64,000 nt of DNA from Citricoccus alkalitolerans (GTDB taxonomy: Bacteria > Actinomycetota > Actinomycetes > Actinomycetales > Micrococcaceae): NCBI RefSeq assembly GCF_039528175.1, contig NZ_BAAALH010000001.1:248001-312000 (forward strand). The letters are read 5' to 3'. The notes beneath the pieces are model-generated. The model searched no databases and was not told the DNA's origin. It saw nothing but the letters and a program-made list of their open reading frames with translations. Position numbers and translations under genes: made by a program. Below, in pieces: positions 17,281-25,569 of this stretch (its first letter is position 1; the number at the start of each line of letters is the position of its first letter).

Positions 17281-18233
17281 TCAGGAGTGTGGGTTCCGCC
17301 GGGCCCGCCATTGCACCCACCAGTCCGGCGCGGGCACCCCGGCCAACCAGGGGGACAGGGGTGTGGCGTTGAGGGCCAGGCCCACGGCCCAACTGATGAG
17401 GACGGTCAGGACGAACTTGGCGCCGTCGTCCAGGATGCCGACGTCCACGAGGGTCTGCAGGAGCCAGCCGTGGAAGAGCACCACCACCGTGCCGGTCCGC
17501 ACGAGGGCGTTGACGGGGCGGGCGGCGCCAGCCACGAGCCGGTTCACCACGGTGCTGAAGACCAGCACGAAGCCGGCGGCCGTCATGGCCCCTACCACGG
17601 GGGTGATCAGGAACTGGCCGAAGCCGGAGAACTTGATGTTCAGCGGTTCCACGCCCAGCGTCACGGCGAGGAACCCCGCGCCGATGAGCACCACCCCGAG
17701 CAACGCGCGGTTGCGCTTGATCCGGGGTTGTATCTCATAGCGGAACAGCTCGCCGGCCAGCACGAAGAACAGGCAGGGCAGCGCCAGGCCGAGGCCCAGG
17801 GGAGTGCGGCCGAGCAGGCTGTCCGGCAGCATGGACAGGGCCAGGCCGAGTATGGCGACCCCCCAAGCCACAAGCACGGGGAACCGTTCGAGGATGCGCC
17901 GCAGCAGGGTGACGAAGAAGAGCACTGAGATGAACCAGAAGGCCCACCACGGCGGGGTCTGATCGGAACCCCCGTACCAACCGTTGGCCATCAACGGCCA
18001 GAATTCTCCGGGAGTGTCCCGGGTCCAGGCCCAGGCCGCCAGGCTCATGATGACGGCCCAGATCAGGTACGGCACCGCCAGGGTCCGCCACCGGGCCTGG
18101 AGCTCGTAGACGAAGGGACGTCCACGGGTCCAGAAGTAACCGGTGAGGAAGAAGAACAGCGGCATCCGCCAGATCTCCAGGTATTCGCCCCCGACCAGGC
18201 GAGGCCCGTAGGAGTGGCCCGCCACCACGGCGA
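17281..18233 (-). CDS. Acyltransferase family 3 membrane protein (5' end in assembly gap)
   Basis: About 317 codons remain; the 5' end runs into the N run at 18234-18277. The protein has around ten membrane segments and the fingerprint of the acyltransferase-3/OafA superfamily: AVVAGHSYG near the start (position of the conserved His), WRMPLFFFLTGYFW, WAFWFISVLFFVTLLRR and VVVLFHGWLLQTL. Such enzymes O-acetylate surface polysaccharides or lipids; the substrate here is unknown. Only some 15-40 N-terminal residues should be missing. Any reading frame drawn through the N run into 18278-18504 is false, because that sequence is antisense to the next gene. Confidence 0.8.
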
Positions 18234-18277
18234 NNNNNNNNNNNNNNNNNNNNNNNNNNNNNNNNNNNNNNNNNNNN
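18234..18277. other. Assembly gap (44 N)
   Basis: A run of 44 N bases marks a scaffold join or unresolved sequence. It removes the start of the acyltransferase gene. The 57 bases on its other side (18278-18334) contain no usable start codon in that frame. Confidence 0.99.
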
Positions 18278-18334
18278 CGTTGCGTCGGCAGCGGTGCTGC
18301 GGGGGTCTGCGCTAGAGGGATACGGCCCTCCGGG

Positions 18335-18607
18335 TCAGTGGCTCGCGTGGTGGGCGTGCGGGTCCTCCACGTGGATGGCCTCGTGGTCCACCGAGTCACT
18401 GCGGCCAAGCAGCTGCTGCGGGATGAGGTAGGCCAGCACGGCCAGGACCATGGCGATGCCGCCTGGGATCCAGACGTCCTCGAGGGACCACCAGCCCATG
18501 GCATAGATGCAGCCAGCGAAGAGCAGGAAGCACACCACGGTCATCAACAGGTTGCCCCAGAAATGTCCCTGCCCCGAGTGGTTCTTCGGCTTGCCGTTAA
18601 CGATCAC
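18335..18607 (-). CDS. Small two-span membrane protein, function unknown
   Basis: A 90-residue protein with two membrane segments (about LLMTVVCFLLFAGCIYAM and IPGGIAMVLAVLAYLIP), a polar N-terminus (NGKPKNHSGQGHFWGN) and a His/Asp-rich C-terminal tail (EDPHAHHASH). The start is a GTG with GAGGAG 5 bases upstream. It lies 61 bases downstream of deoC on the same strand. No family recognised; the His-rich tail could bind metal but that is speculation. Confidence 0.75.
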   Translation of the reverse strand: MIVNGKPKNHSGQGHFWGNLLMTVVCFLLFAGCIYAMGWWSLEDVWIPGGIAMVLAVLAYLIPQQLLGRSDSVDHEAIHVEDPHAHHASH

Positions 18608-18668
18608 AATGTCTCCTCATGCGGTGGCGTGGACCGGCGGCGTCGCCGGGTGCCGATGGTGCGAAAAA

Positions 18669-19373
18669 CTAGCTTGCCTTCAGGATAGCAAGGGCGGAGC
18701 TGGCCCCGATCCGAGTTGCGCCGGCCTCGATCATGGCGAGGGCGTCCTCGCGGCTGCGGACGCCGCCGGAGGCCTTGACCCCGAGCTCCGGCCCGACGAC
18801 GCGGCGCATCAGGGCCACGTCCTCGACGGTGGCGCCGCCGGTGGAGAACCCGGTGGAGGTCTTCACGAAGTCCGCCCCGGCCTCGGCAGCGGCACTGCAG
18901 GCCAGTTCCTTGGCGGCATCGTCCAGCAGGCACGTCTCGATGATGACCTTGAGTATCGCGCCACCGTCATGCGCGGCCTGGGCCACGGCGCCGATGTCCG
19001 CGACCAGGGCCGCGCGGTCCCCGGCGAGGGCGGCGGCGATGTCGATGACCATGTCCACCTCGTCAGCGCCGTTGGCGATGGCATCGGTGGTCTCACCGAC
19101 CTTGGCGGCGGTGGTGGTGGCACCCAACGGGAAGCCGACCACGGTGCAGGTCAGCACGCCAGTACCGGTCAGCGCCTCGGCAACGGTGGCGACCCACACG
19201 GGATTGACGCACACGCTCTTCACCTGCGCCTCGGCCGCCTCGGCGCAGACTGCCAGGATGTCCTCCCGGGACGCCTGCGGCTTGAGCAGGGTGTGATCGA
19301 TGTACTGGGCGAGCTCTGCGGTGGTGAGCTCGGCGGAACCGGTGGACGCGGTGGATTCAGGGCCGTTCTGCAT
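18669..19373 (-). CDS. deoC: Deoxyribose-phosphate aldolase
   Basis: Splits 2-deoxyribose-5-phosphate into acetaldehyde and glyceraldehyde-3-phosphate in deoxynucleoside breakdown. The 234-residue protein shows YIDHTLLKPQASREDI, ILKVIIETCLL (proton-relay lysine), DFVKTSTGFSTGGAT (Schiff-base lysine) and GVKASGGVRSREDALAMI. The ATG at 19373 (MQNGPESTASTG) is chosen because it starts about 20 residues before the conserved domain; the frame is open further upstream but codes for Arg/Gly-rich filler overlapping the previous gene. It belongs to a nucleoside salvage set with the phosphohexomutase and purine nucleoside phosphorylase upstream on the same strand. Confidence 0.95.
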   Translation of the reverse strand: MQNGPESTASTGSAELTTAELAQYIDHTLLKPQASREDILAVCAEAAEAQVKSVCVNPVWVATVAEALTGTGVLTCTVVGFPLGATTTAAKVGETTDAIANGADEVDMVIDIAAALAGDRAALVADIGAVAQAAHDGGAILKVIIETCLLDDAAKELACSAAAEAGADFVKTSTGFSTGGATVEDVALMRRVVGPELGVKASGGVRSREDALAMIEAGATRIGASSALAILKAS

Positions 19374-19402
19374 GCGAGCCAGCCTACCGTGGCTGTGCAC
19401 GG

Positions 19403-21214
19403 CTACCGGCCCAGGGCTGCGCCGATGGAGGCGGAAAGCGCGGCTAAGGCGGTGGATGCCTCGGCCCGCACCCCGGACAGCTGAGACGCCGCCTGCACGG
19501 GGCGGACCACCTCCAGGTAGCACTTGAGCTTGGGCTCGGTGCCGGAGGGCCGCACCACCACACGGGAATCGTCCGCGGTGGTGTACATCAGGGCGTCGGT
19601 GCCCGGCAGGTCCCGGTAACCCTGGGTGAGGTCCACCGTCTCGACGACTTCCTCGCCGGCGAGGGTTGCCGGCGGCGCCAGGCGCAACCGGGTCATCATG
19701 GCGTCCAGCAGGGCCAGGTCCGCCACGCGCACCGAGAGCTGGCCGGTGGCGACCACCCCGAAGTGCAGGGCGATCTCATCCAGCGCGTCCAGCAGGGTCT
19801 TTCCCTGGTCCGCGAGCTCGGCGGCGAGTTCCGCCGCCACCAGGGCAGCCGTCATGCCGTCCTTGTCCCGCACCATCTCCGGCGCCACGCAATAGCCGAG
19901 CGCCTCCTCGTAGCCGAAGCCCAGCCCGGGGACCCGCGCGATCCACTTGAACCCGGTGAGGGTCGTCTCGTGCGGCACGTCCCGTTCCGCGGCGACGCGG
20001 GACAGCAGGCGGGAGGAGACCACGGAATTCCCGACGACGGCGCCCACCGGCCGCAGTCCGGCCATCAGGTGGCTGCCCAAGAGCACGCCCACCTCGTCCC
20101 CGGTGAGCATGCGCCAGCCGGCCGCCGCGCCCTGCGCACTGCCATCCTCGTCCGCGGCGACTCCAGCGGCCGGATCCGGCACCGCCAGGGCCAGTCGGTC
20201 GGCGTCGGGGTCATTGGCGATGACGAGGTCCGCGCCGCGTTCCCGTGCCGCGGCCAGGGCGAGGTCCATGGCGCCGGGCTCCTCCGGGTTGGGGAACGCC
20301 ACGGTGGGGAAGGCGGGGTCCGGATCCGCCTGTTCGGGGACCGTGTACGGCCGTTCGAAGCCGGCGTCCTCGAACAGGTCCGGCAGCACAGCCCCGCCGA
20401 CTCCGTGCAGGGGCGTGTAGACCACGTTGAGGCGGCGGTGGCCGGTGCGCTCGGGGTCCAGGACCCGGCAGGCCGCCAACCGGTAGGCCGCCGCGATCCC
20501 CCGGTCCGCCACCGTCCAGCCGTCCGCGGCGAGCGGGATGGAGTCCACCGGGGCGTCATGGTCGATGCAACCGGCGATGTCCCGGTCGCTGGGTGCGGTG
20601 ATCTGGGCGCCACGGCCGGCGTCGTCCGTCATCCGGCCGCCCAGGTACACCTTGTAGCCATTGTCGGCCGGCGGGTTGTGGCTGGCGGTGACCATCACGC
20701 CGGCATCAGCGTCCAGATGCCGCACGGCGAAGGCCAGTACCGGAGTCGGGAGCTCGGAGGGCAGCAGGATCGTCTCCAGGCCGGCCGCGGCGAACACGGC
20801 GGCGGAGTCCAGCGCGAACCTCTTCGAGCCGCGGCGGGCGTCGTACCCCACCACGACGCGCGGGGGGCGCGTTCTCTGCCCGGCCGGGGCATCCGCGGTG
20901 GCATCCACAGGCTCCCCGGCGCCCCTCCCCGCGAGGCGCTGGAGCAGGTACGTCGCGAGTCCGGCCGCGGTGCGGCGCACGACCACCCGGTTCATGCGGC
21001 CCGGGCCAGGACCCTCCTCGGCGCGGAGCCCGGCCGTGCCGAACTCCAGCGGGCCGGCGAAGCGGGAGGCGAGGGACGCCACCGCCGCGCGGTCCCCGGC
21101 CTGCGCCGCGGCGATCTCGGCCTCGAGGACCGCGCGGTCGCCGTCGTCGGGATCCTGGCGGGCCCACTCCACGGCGGCGGCGATCAGGGCGGGATCGATG
21201 TCAACAGTGGTCAC
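19403..21214 (-). CDS. Phospho-sugar mutase (alpha-D-phosphohexomutase family)
   Basis: A 603-residue enzyme of the phosphoglucomutase/phosphomannomutase superfamily. Visible sites are the phosphoserine loop GVMVTASHNPP, the metal-binding loop NDPDADRLAL, the sugar-binding loop GFGYEEALGYC and the phosphate-binding loop RPSGTEPKLKCY. The N-terminal PLEFGTAGLR segment marks the PGM/PMM-type group that includes phosphopentomutase-like PGM2 proteins. Given deoC and a purine nucleoside phosphorylase beside it, a role in moving phosphate on ribose or deoxyribose, in addition to hexoses, is plausible. Start ATG 21214. It is slightly longer than relatives because of Ala/Gly-rich inserts. Confidence 0.93.
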   Translation of the reverse strand: MTTVDIDPALIAAAVEWARQDPDDGDRAVLEAEIAAAQAGDRAAVASLASRFAGPLEFGTAGLRAEEGPGPGRMNRVVVRRTAAGLATYLLQRLAGRGAGEPVDATADAPAGQRTRPPRVVVGYDARRGSKRFALDSAAVFAAAGLETILLPSELPTPVLAFAVRHLDADAGVMVTASHNPPADNGYKVYLGGRMTDDAGRGAQITAPSDRDIAGCIDHDAPVDSIPLAADGWTVADRGIAAAYRLAACRVLDPERTGHRRLNVVYTPLHGVGGAVLPDLFEDAGFERPYTVPEQADPDPAFPTVAFPNPEEPGAMDLALAAARERGADLVIANDPDADRLALAVPDPAAGVAADEDGSAQGAAAGWRMLTGDEVGVLLGSHLMAGLRPVGAVVGNSVVSSRLLSRVAAERDVPHETTLTGFKWIARVPGLGFGYEEALGYCVAPEMVRDKDGMTAALVAAELAAELADQGKTLLDALDEIALHFGVVATGQLSVRVADLALLDAMMTRLRLAPPATLAGEEVVETVDLTQGYRDLPGTDALMYTTADDSRVVVRPSGTEPKLKCYLEVVRPVQAASQLSGVRAEASTALAALSASIGAALGR

Positions 21215-21300
21215 GGGAGGGTCCTCGGGTTTCTCATCAGTTGCCAGGTGCGTCGGGCGAATCAGGTGGGTCAGGGTGACCGGCTAGGGCCGCCGGAGCG

Positions 21301-22203
21301 TCAGAGGCGGTCGATGATGCCGGCCAAGAGGGTGGAGATGCGCGGACCGGCGGCCTCGCCGGCCTCCACCACCTCGGCGTGGCTGAGGGGCTCACCACTG
21401 AATCCGGCGGCGGCGTTGGTGACCAGGGACATGCCGAACACCTCGAGGCCGGCGTGGCGGGCGGCGATCGCGTCCAGGGCGGTGGACATGCCCACCAGAT
21501 CGCCACCGATCGTCTTGGCGTAGCGCACCTCGGCTGGCGTCTCGTACTGGGGCCCGGAGAACTGCACGTAGACGCCCTCGGGCAGGGACGAGTCCACCTC
21601 ACGGGCGATCTCGCGGATGCGGGGGGAGTAGAGGTCGGTGAGGTCCACGAAGTTGGCCCCGGCCAGCGGGGTGGCCCCCGTGAGGTTGATGTGGTCGGCC
21701 ACCAGCACCGGGGTGCCCGGGGCCCACTCGGGCACGAGGGAGCCGCAGCCGTTGGTCAGGACCACGATCTCGGCCCCTGCGGCGGCCGCGGTGCGCACTG
21801 TGTGGGCCACGGCGCCGGCGTCGCGGTGCTCGTAGTAGTGCGTGCGGGAGCCGAAGATCAGGGCGTGCCCGGCACCGTCGCTGTCCTCGCTCCCGTTGCC
21901 GTTCAGGCGCACGGAGCGCACGGTCGGGTTGTGCCCCGGGACCGAGGGGGCGGCGAAGCCGGGCAGCTCGGCGGTGGGGATGGTGTGGGTGGTCTTGCCG
22001 ATCAATTCGGCGGCACCGCCCCAGCCGGACCCCAACACCACGGCGATGCGGTGCCGGGCCACGCCCGTGACCTGGATCAGGGCGGCGGCGGCACGGCGGG
22101 CCTCGGAGAACCCCGGGTGGTCGCCTCGCAGCGGCGACTGGCTGGACGGGTCGTCGAAGCTGGGGGCGGTGGAGGAGCCGGTGGAGGCGGTTGCATCAGT
22201 CAC
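21301..22203 (-). CDS. punA: Purine nucleoside phosphorylase (trimeric class)
   Basis: Cleaves purine (deoxy)nucleosides with phosphate, giving base and (deoxy)ribose-1-phosphate. The 300-residue protein has the trimeric-class layout: AVVLGSGWGGAAELIG (phosphate-binding Ser), FGSRTHYYEHRDA in the place of the usual GR-H-YEG motif, VVLTNGCGSLVPEW, ADHINLTGATPL, YVQFSGPQYETPAEVRY (catalytic Glu region), VGMSTALDAIAARHAG and LVTNAAAGFSG (catalytic Asn). It heads a minus-strand salvage group with the mutase and deoC. The sequence YYEHRD departs from the usual YEGH but the key residues around it remain. Confidence 0.92.
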   Translation of the reverse strand: MTDATASTGSSTAPSFDDPSSQSPLRGDHPGFSEARRAAAALIQVTGVARHRIAVVLGSGWGGAAELIGKTTHTIPTAELPGFAAPSVPGHNPTVRSVRLNGNGSEDSDGAGHALIFGSRTHYYEHRDAGAVAHTVRTAAAAGAEIVVLTNGCGSLVPEWAPGTPVLVADHINLTGATPLAGANFVDLTDLYSPRIREIAREVDSSLPEGVYVQFSGPQYETPAEVRYAKTIGGDLVGMSTALDAIAARHAGLEVFGMSLVTNAAAGFSGEPLSHAEVVEAGEAAGPRISTLLAGIIDRL

Positions 22204-22287
22204 GACCGTCAGCCTAGTGGGAAGCGCGGGAAACGGCCTGCGGTGCGGCCGGCCGGCATTCGGCGTGATGCCGCGGGGTGGGACACA

Positions 22288-23700
22288 ATGGTGTCTGTGA
22301 CTTCCACCCCCATGTACTCGCGTCCCCGTCCCTCCCTCACCATCGTCGGCGGCGGCCCCGGCGGCTATGAGGCGGCCATGGTGGCCGCCAAGCTAGGGGC
22401 GCAGGTGACCGTCGTCGAGTCCAAGGGCATGGGCGGATCCGCCGTATTGACGGACGTGGTCCCCTCCAAGACCCTCATCGCCACGGCCGACTCCATGCGC
22501 CGGGCCGGGCGGGCCCCCGGGCTGGGCGTGGCGCTGGGTGACGAGCCGGCGAGGGCGGACATGACCGTGGTCAACCGGCGGTTGCTGAACCTGGCCTCCG
22601 AGCAGTCCCGGGACATCCGCCGGGCCCTGGAGCGCTCCGGCGTGCGCGTCGTCATCGGCACGGGCCGGCTGGCCGGTCCCACCACGGTGGAGGTGACCAC
22701 CGAGGACGGCACCGAGATGATCGAGTCCGAGAACATCCTCCTGGCCACCGGCGCCAGCCCGCGCGAACTGCCCACCGCCATGCCGGACGGGGAGCGGATC
22801 TTCAACTGGACCCAGGTCTACTCGCTGACGGAGGTGCCCGAGCATCTGATCGTGGTGGGCTCCGGCGTCACCGGCGCGGAGTTCGCCTCGGCCTACAACC
22901 AGCTCGGTGCCAAGGTCTCTCTGGTGTCCTCGCGCGACCGGGTGCTGCCCGGGGAGGACCCGGACGCCGCCGCCGTGCTGGAGGACGCCTTCGTGGAGGA
23001 CGGCGTGAACGTAGTCGGCAAGACCCGCGCCGAGTCGGTGGAGCGCACCGCATCCGGGGTGCGCGTGCACCTCTCCGGTGGCCGCGTGCTGGAGGGCAGC
23101 CACTGCCTCCTGGCCGTCGGCGGTATTCCCAACACCGCCGATCTCGGACTGGAGGCGGCCGGCGTCAGGCTGACCGACTCCGGCCATATCGCCGTGGACG
23201 GGGTCTCCCGGACCACTGTGCCCGGGATCTACGCTGCGGGCGACTGCACCGGGGTCTTCGCCCTGGCCTCTGTGGCCGCCATGCAGGGACGCGTCGCCGT
23301 GGCGCACCTGATGGGGGACGCGGTCAAACCGTTCCAGCCGCACCTGGTGTCCTCGAACATCTTCACCTCCCCGGAGATCGCCACGGTCGGCGTGACGGAG
23401 GAACAGGTGGCCTCTGGCAAGTATCAGGCGGACGTCCTCAAGCTCGATCTGAGCACGAACCCCCGGGCCAAGATGCAGAATGTCACCCACGGCTTCGTGA
23501 AGATCTTCGCCCGCAAGGGCTCCGGCACCGTGATCGGTGGCGTGGTGGTGGCCCCGCGTGCCTCCGAACTGATCTACCCGATCGCGCTGGCGGTGAGTCA
23601 CAAGTTGCATGTTGATGACCTGGCCAACACCTACACGGTCTACCCCTCGCTCTCCGGATCGATCTCGGAGGCGGCACGCCGCCTCCACGTCCACCTCTGA
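22288..23700 (+). CDS. lpdA: NAD(P)H-quinone dehydrogenase-type flavoprotein (LpdA-like)
   Basis: A 470-residue two-dinucleotide-binding flavoprotein similar to actinobacterial LpdA (Rv3303c type). FAD site SLTIVGGGPGGYEAAMVAAK, NAD(P) site HLIVVGSGVTGAEFASAYNQ and the second FAD site TTVPGIYAAGDCTGVFALA are intact. The redox CxxxxC of lipoamide dehydrogenases is absent: the equivalent stretch is GGSAVLTDVVPSKTLIA, and the C-terminal HPT/E motif is replaced by TVYPSLSGSISEA. It therefore should reduce quinones rather than lipoamide. ATG 22288 gives a short N-terminus before the FAD site; anything further upstream is antisense to the nucleoside phosphorylase. Confidence 0.9.
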   Translation: MVSVTSTPMYSRPRPSLTIVGGGPGGYEAAMVAAKLGAQVTVVESKGMGGSAVLTDVVPSKTLIATADSMRRAGRAPGLGVALGDEPARADMTVVNRRLLNLASEQSRDIRRALERSGVRVVIGTGRLAGPTTVEVTTEDGTEMIESENILLATGASPRELPTAMPDGERIFNWTQVYSLTEVPEHLIVVGSGVTGAEFASAYNQLGAKVSLVSSRDRVLPGEDPDAAAVLEDAFVEDGVNVVGKTRAESVERTASGVRVHLSGGRVLEGSHCLLAVGGIPNTADLGLEAAGVRLTDSGHIAVDGVSRTTVPGIYAAGDCTGVFALASVAAMQGRVAVAHLMGDAVKPFQPHLVSSNIFTSPEIATVGVTEEQVASGKYQADVLKLDLSTNPRAKMQNVTHGFVKIFARKGSGTVIGGVVVAPRASELIYPIALAVSHKLHVDDLANTYTVYPSLSGSISEAARRLHVHL

Positions 23701-23725
23701 CGGCTCGCCACCTGCCAGTCCACAG

Positions 23726-23779
23726 CGTTTTGCGGGCAGAGATTGCGGGTGTGCACCCATAATTTCTGCCCGCAAAACG
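23726..23779. repeat. Dispersed palindromic repeat, copy B
   Basis: Arms 23726-23744 (CGTTTTGCGGGCAGAGATT) and 23761-23779 pair at 18 of 19 positions. The 16-base centre contains its own small palindrome GGGTGTGCACCC, so the whole element can fold as one long hairpin. It shares the core TTTGCGGGCAGA.ATT with copies A (17218) and C (51624) and lies between the convergent genes lpdA and the MHS transporter. Confidence 0.8.
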
Positions 23780-23785
23780 GTAGGG

Positions 23786-23844
23786 AACGACGCCGGCCCG
23801 GCACCCCGGTGCGATTCCTCGCGGGGTGCCGGGCCGGCGTCGTT
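23786..23844. terminator. Perfect 23-bp hairpin between convergent genes
   Basis: Arms 23786-23808 and 23822-23844 are perfect complements around a 13-base loop. It lies 7 bases after repeat copy B and 26 bases from the stop of the convergent MFS gene, and probably terminates both transcripts. Confidence 0.8.
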
Positions 23845-23869
23845 GGTGAAGCATCACAACACCGCAGGA

Positions 23870-25318
23870 TCAGACCGTGGACGAATGTCCCACCGTCTCT
23901 ACTTCGGTGTCCAGGGACTTCGTCTTGGTCTCCGGGGCGATGATCAGGGCGATCAACGTGAGCACGGAGGCGAAGGACAGGTAGTAACCGACGTGGGCCA
24001 CCGAGAAGGTCAGCACGAGCCACTGGGCCACGAACGGGGTCAGGGCCGCACCGAGGATCGAGGAGACGTTGTAGGCGATTCCGGAGCCGGTGTACCGGGT
24101 GTTCGTGGGGAACAGCTCCGGCAGGACGGCGGACATGGGGCCGAAGGTCAGGCCCATGAGCGCCATGCCGACGATCAGGAAGATCATCATCTGAGGGGTG
24201 TTCAACTCGGAGCCCTGGCCGATCGAGCTGGCACTGAGCCACCAGCCGAAGGTCAGGCCGAAGAGGACCAGCATGGACGTGATGACGATCAGGGTGGGCT
24301 TGCGGCCGAACTTGTCCGCCAGCCAGCCGGCCACGGGCACGAAGGCGGCGAAGAACAGGATGCCGATCAGCTGCAGCACGAGGAAGTCCGCGTAGGGCAC
24401 GCCCAGCCCGCTGGCGTCGGGGGAGCTGATGGAGTAGGAAAGGATCCACGTGGTCATCAGGTAGAAGAGCACATAGGTGGCCAGCATGATGAAGGTGCCG
24501 AGGATGAGCTCGCGCCAGTTCTTGCGGAAGACCTCGCTCAAGGGTGCCTTGACGCGCTCGTCATTGTCCACCGCGCGCTGAAACACCGGGGTTTCCTGCA
24601 GGCGCAGGCGGACGTAGAGGCCCACGGCCACCATGGCCAGGGACAGCAGGAACGGCAGGCGCCACACCCAGGTGAGGAACGGGCCGTCCATGTCCGGGTT
24701 CGTGGAGTCGTGGTTGAAGCTGACGGTCAGGATCAGGAAGAGGCCGTTGGCCAGCAGGAAGCCGATCGGGGCGCCGAGCTGGGGCCACATGGCCGCCCAG
24801 GCGCGCTTGCCCTTGGCCGCGGTCTCCGTGGCCAGCAGGGCCGCGCCGGACCACTCGCCGCCGAGCCCGAGGCCCTGGCAGAAGCGCAAGATGGTCAGCA
24901 TCACGGGGGCCCACAGGCCGATCTGGAAGTACGTCGGCAGCAGGCCGATGAGGAACGTGGCAATGCCCATGGTCAACAGGGAGCCGATCAGAGTGACCTT
25001 GCGGCCGACGCGGTCACCGTAATGGCCGAACAGGATCGAACCGACCGGGCGGGCGACGAAGGCAGCACCGAAGGTCGCCATGGAGGCCAGCAGGGCCGCT
25101 CCCTCGTCACCGGCCGCGAAGAAGATCAGCGGGAAGACCGAGACCGCCGCCGTGGCGTAGACGTAGAAGTCGTAGAACTCGATCGTGGTGCCCATCAGGG
25201 ACGCGATCACCACGCGGGACCGGGGGACGCCCAGTTCCTTGGTGCCGTCGTCCTTGACATCGACCGCGCCGGTCCCTGGGTCTGGTGTTGAGCTGCCTTG
25301 GGACAGATCAGTGGACAT
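23870..25318 (-). CDS. MFS transporter, metabolite:H+ symporter (MHS) family
   Basis: A 482-residue, 12-span transporter of the MHS group (relatives carry alpha-ketoglutarate, shikimate, proline/betaine or dicarboxylates). Typical marks: MGTTIEFYDFYVYATAA at segment 1, GHYGDRVGRKVTLI in the 2-3 loop, FCQGLGLGGEWSGAALLATE in segment 4-5, LRLQETPVF before the central loop and PVAGWLADKFGRKPTLI in the second half. The exact substrate cannot be read from sequence. The ATG at 25318 has GAGGAG 5 bases upstream. A possible -10 (TAGAGT, minus strand, 25391-25396) lies upstream, followed by a triple TGCAT repeat near 25330-25344. Confidence 0.9.
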   Translation of the reverse strand: MSTDLSQGSSTPDPGTGAVDVKDDGTKELGVPRSRVVIASLMGTTIEFYDFYVYATAAVSVFPLIFFAAGDEGAALLASMATFGAAFVARPVGSILFGHYGDRVGRKVTLIGSLLTMGIATFLIGLLPTYFQIGLWAPVMLTILRFCQGLGLGGEWSGAALLATETAAKGKRAWAAMWPQLGAPIGFLLANGLFLILTVSFNHDSTNPDMDGPFLTWVWRLPFLLSLAMVAVGLYVRLRLQETPVFQRAVDNDERVKAPLSEVFRKNWRELILGTFIMLATYVLFYLMTTWILSYSISSPDASGLGVPYADFLVLQLIGILFFAAFVPVAGWLADKFGRKPTLIVITSMLVLFGLTFGWWLSASSIGQGSELNTPQMMIFLIVGMALMGLTFGPMSAVLPELFPTNTRYTGSGIAYNVSSILGAALTPFVAQWLVLTFSVAHVGYYLSFASVLTLIALIIAPETKTKSLDTEVETVGHSSTV

Positions 25319-25526
25319 GGTTGCTCCTCATGCAATGCAATGCAACGTCAGTGGTGTGTCGGCTCTTGGCCGGTGCGAAATGCGACCCGACGACTCTACG
25401 CGCGGGCGCCACCATGCGGACATTGAGTCCAGATAGTGAGACGGCCTTGCCAGGAGGCCGTGTGCAGGCAGGCGTGATTCTGATCTGCGGCGACCAGGGG
25501 CCAGCGCGCAGGCGGTAGGAGCGATT

Positions 25527-25552
25527 CCGCCGGACGACCAAGTCTCCGGCGG
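25527..25552 (-). terminator. Hairpin after the carboxylase alpha gene
   Basis: An 8-bp stem (CCGCCGGA / TCCGGCGG) with a 10-base loop begins 18 bases after the stop codon of the biotin carboxylase gene, on the downstream side. No T tract. Confidence 0.5.
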
Positions 25553-25569
25553 CACTGGCCCCGGCAGTC

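Noticed and set aside
17281..18504. One long membrane protein frame running through the N run
   Set aside because: The part beyond the N run (18278-18504) is Trp/Ser/Thr/Arg-rich and antisense to the clear two-span membrane protein at 18335-18607. The true gene ends at the gap.
21379..22287. An upstream extension of lpdA giving a 773-residue protein
   Set aside because: The added 300 residues are antisense to the purine nucleoside phosphorylase, and a good ATG at 22288 sits just before the FAD-binding motif.
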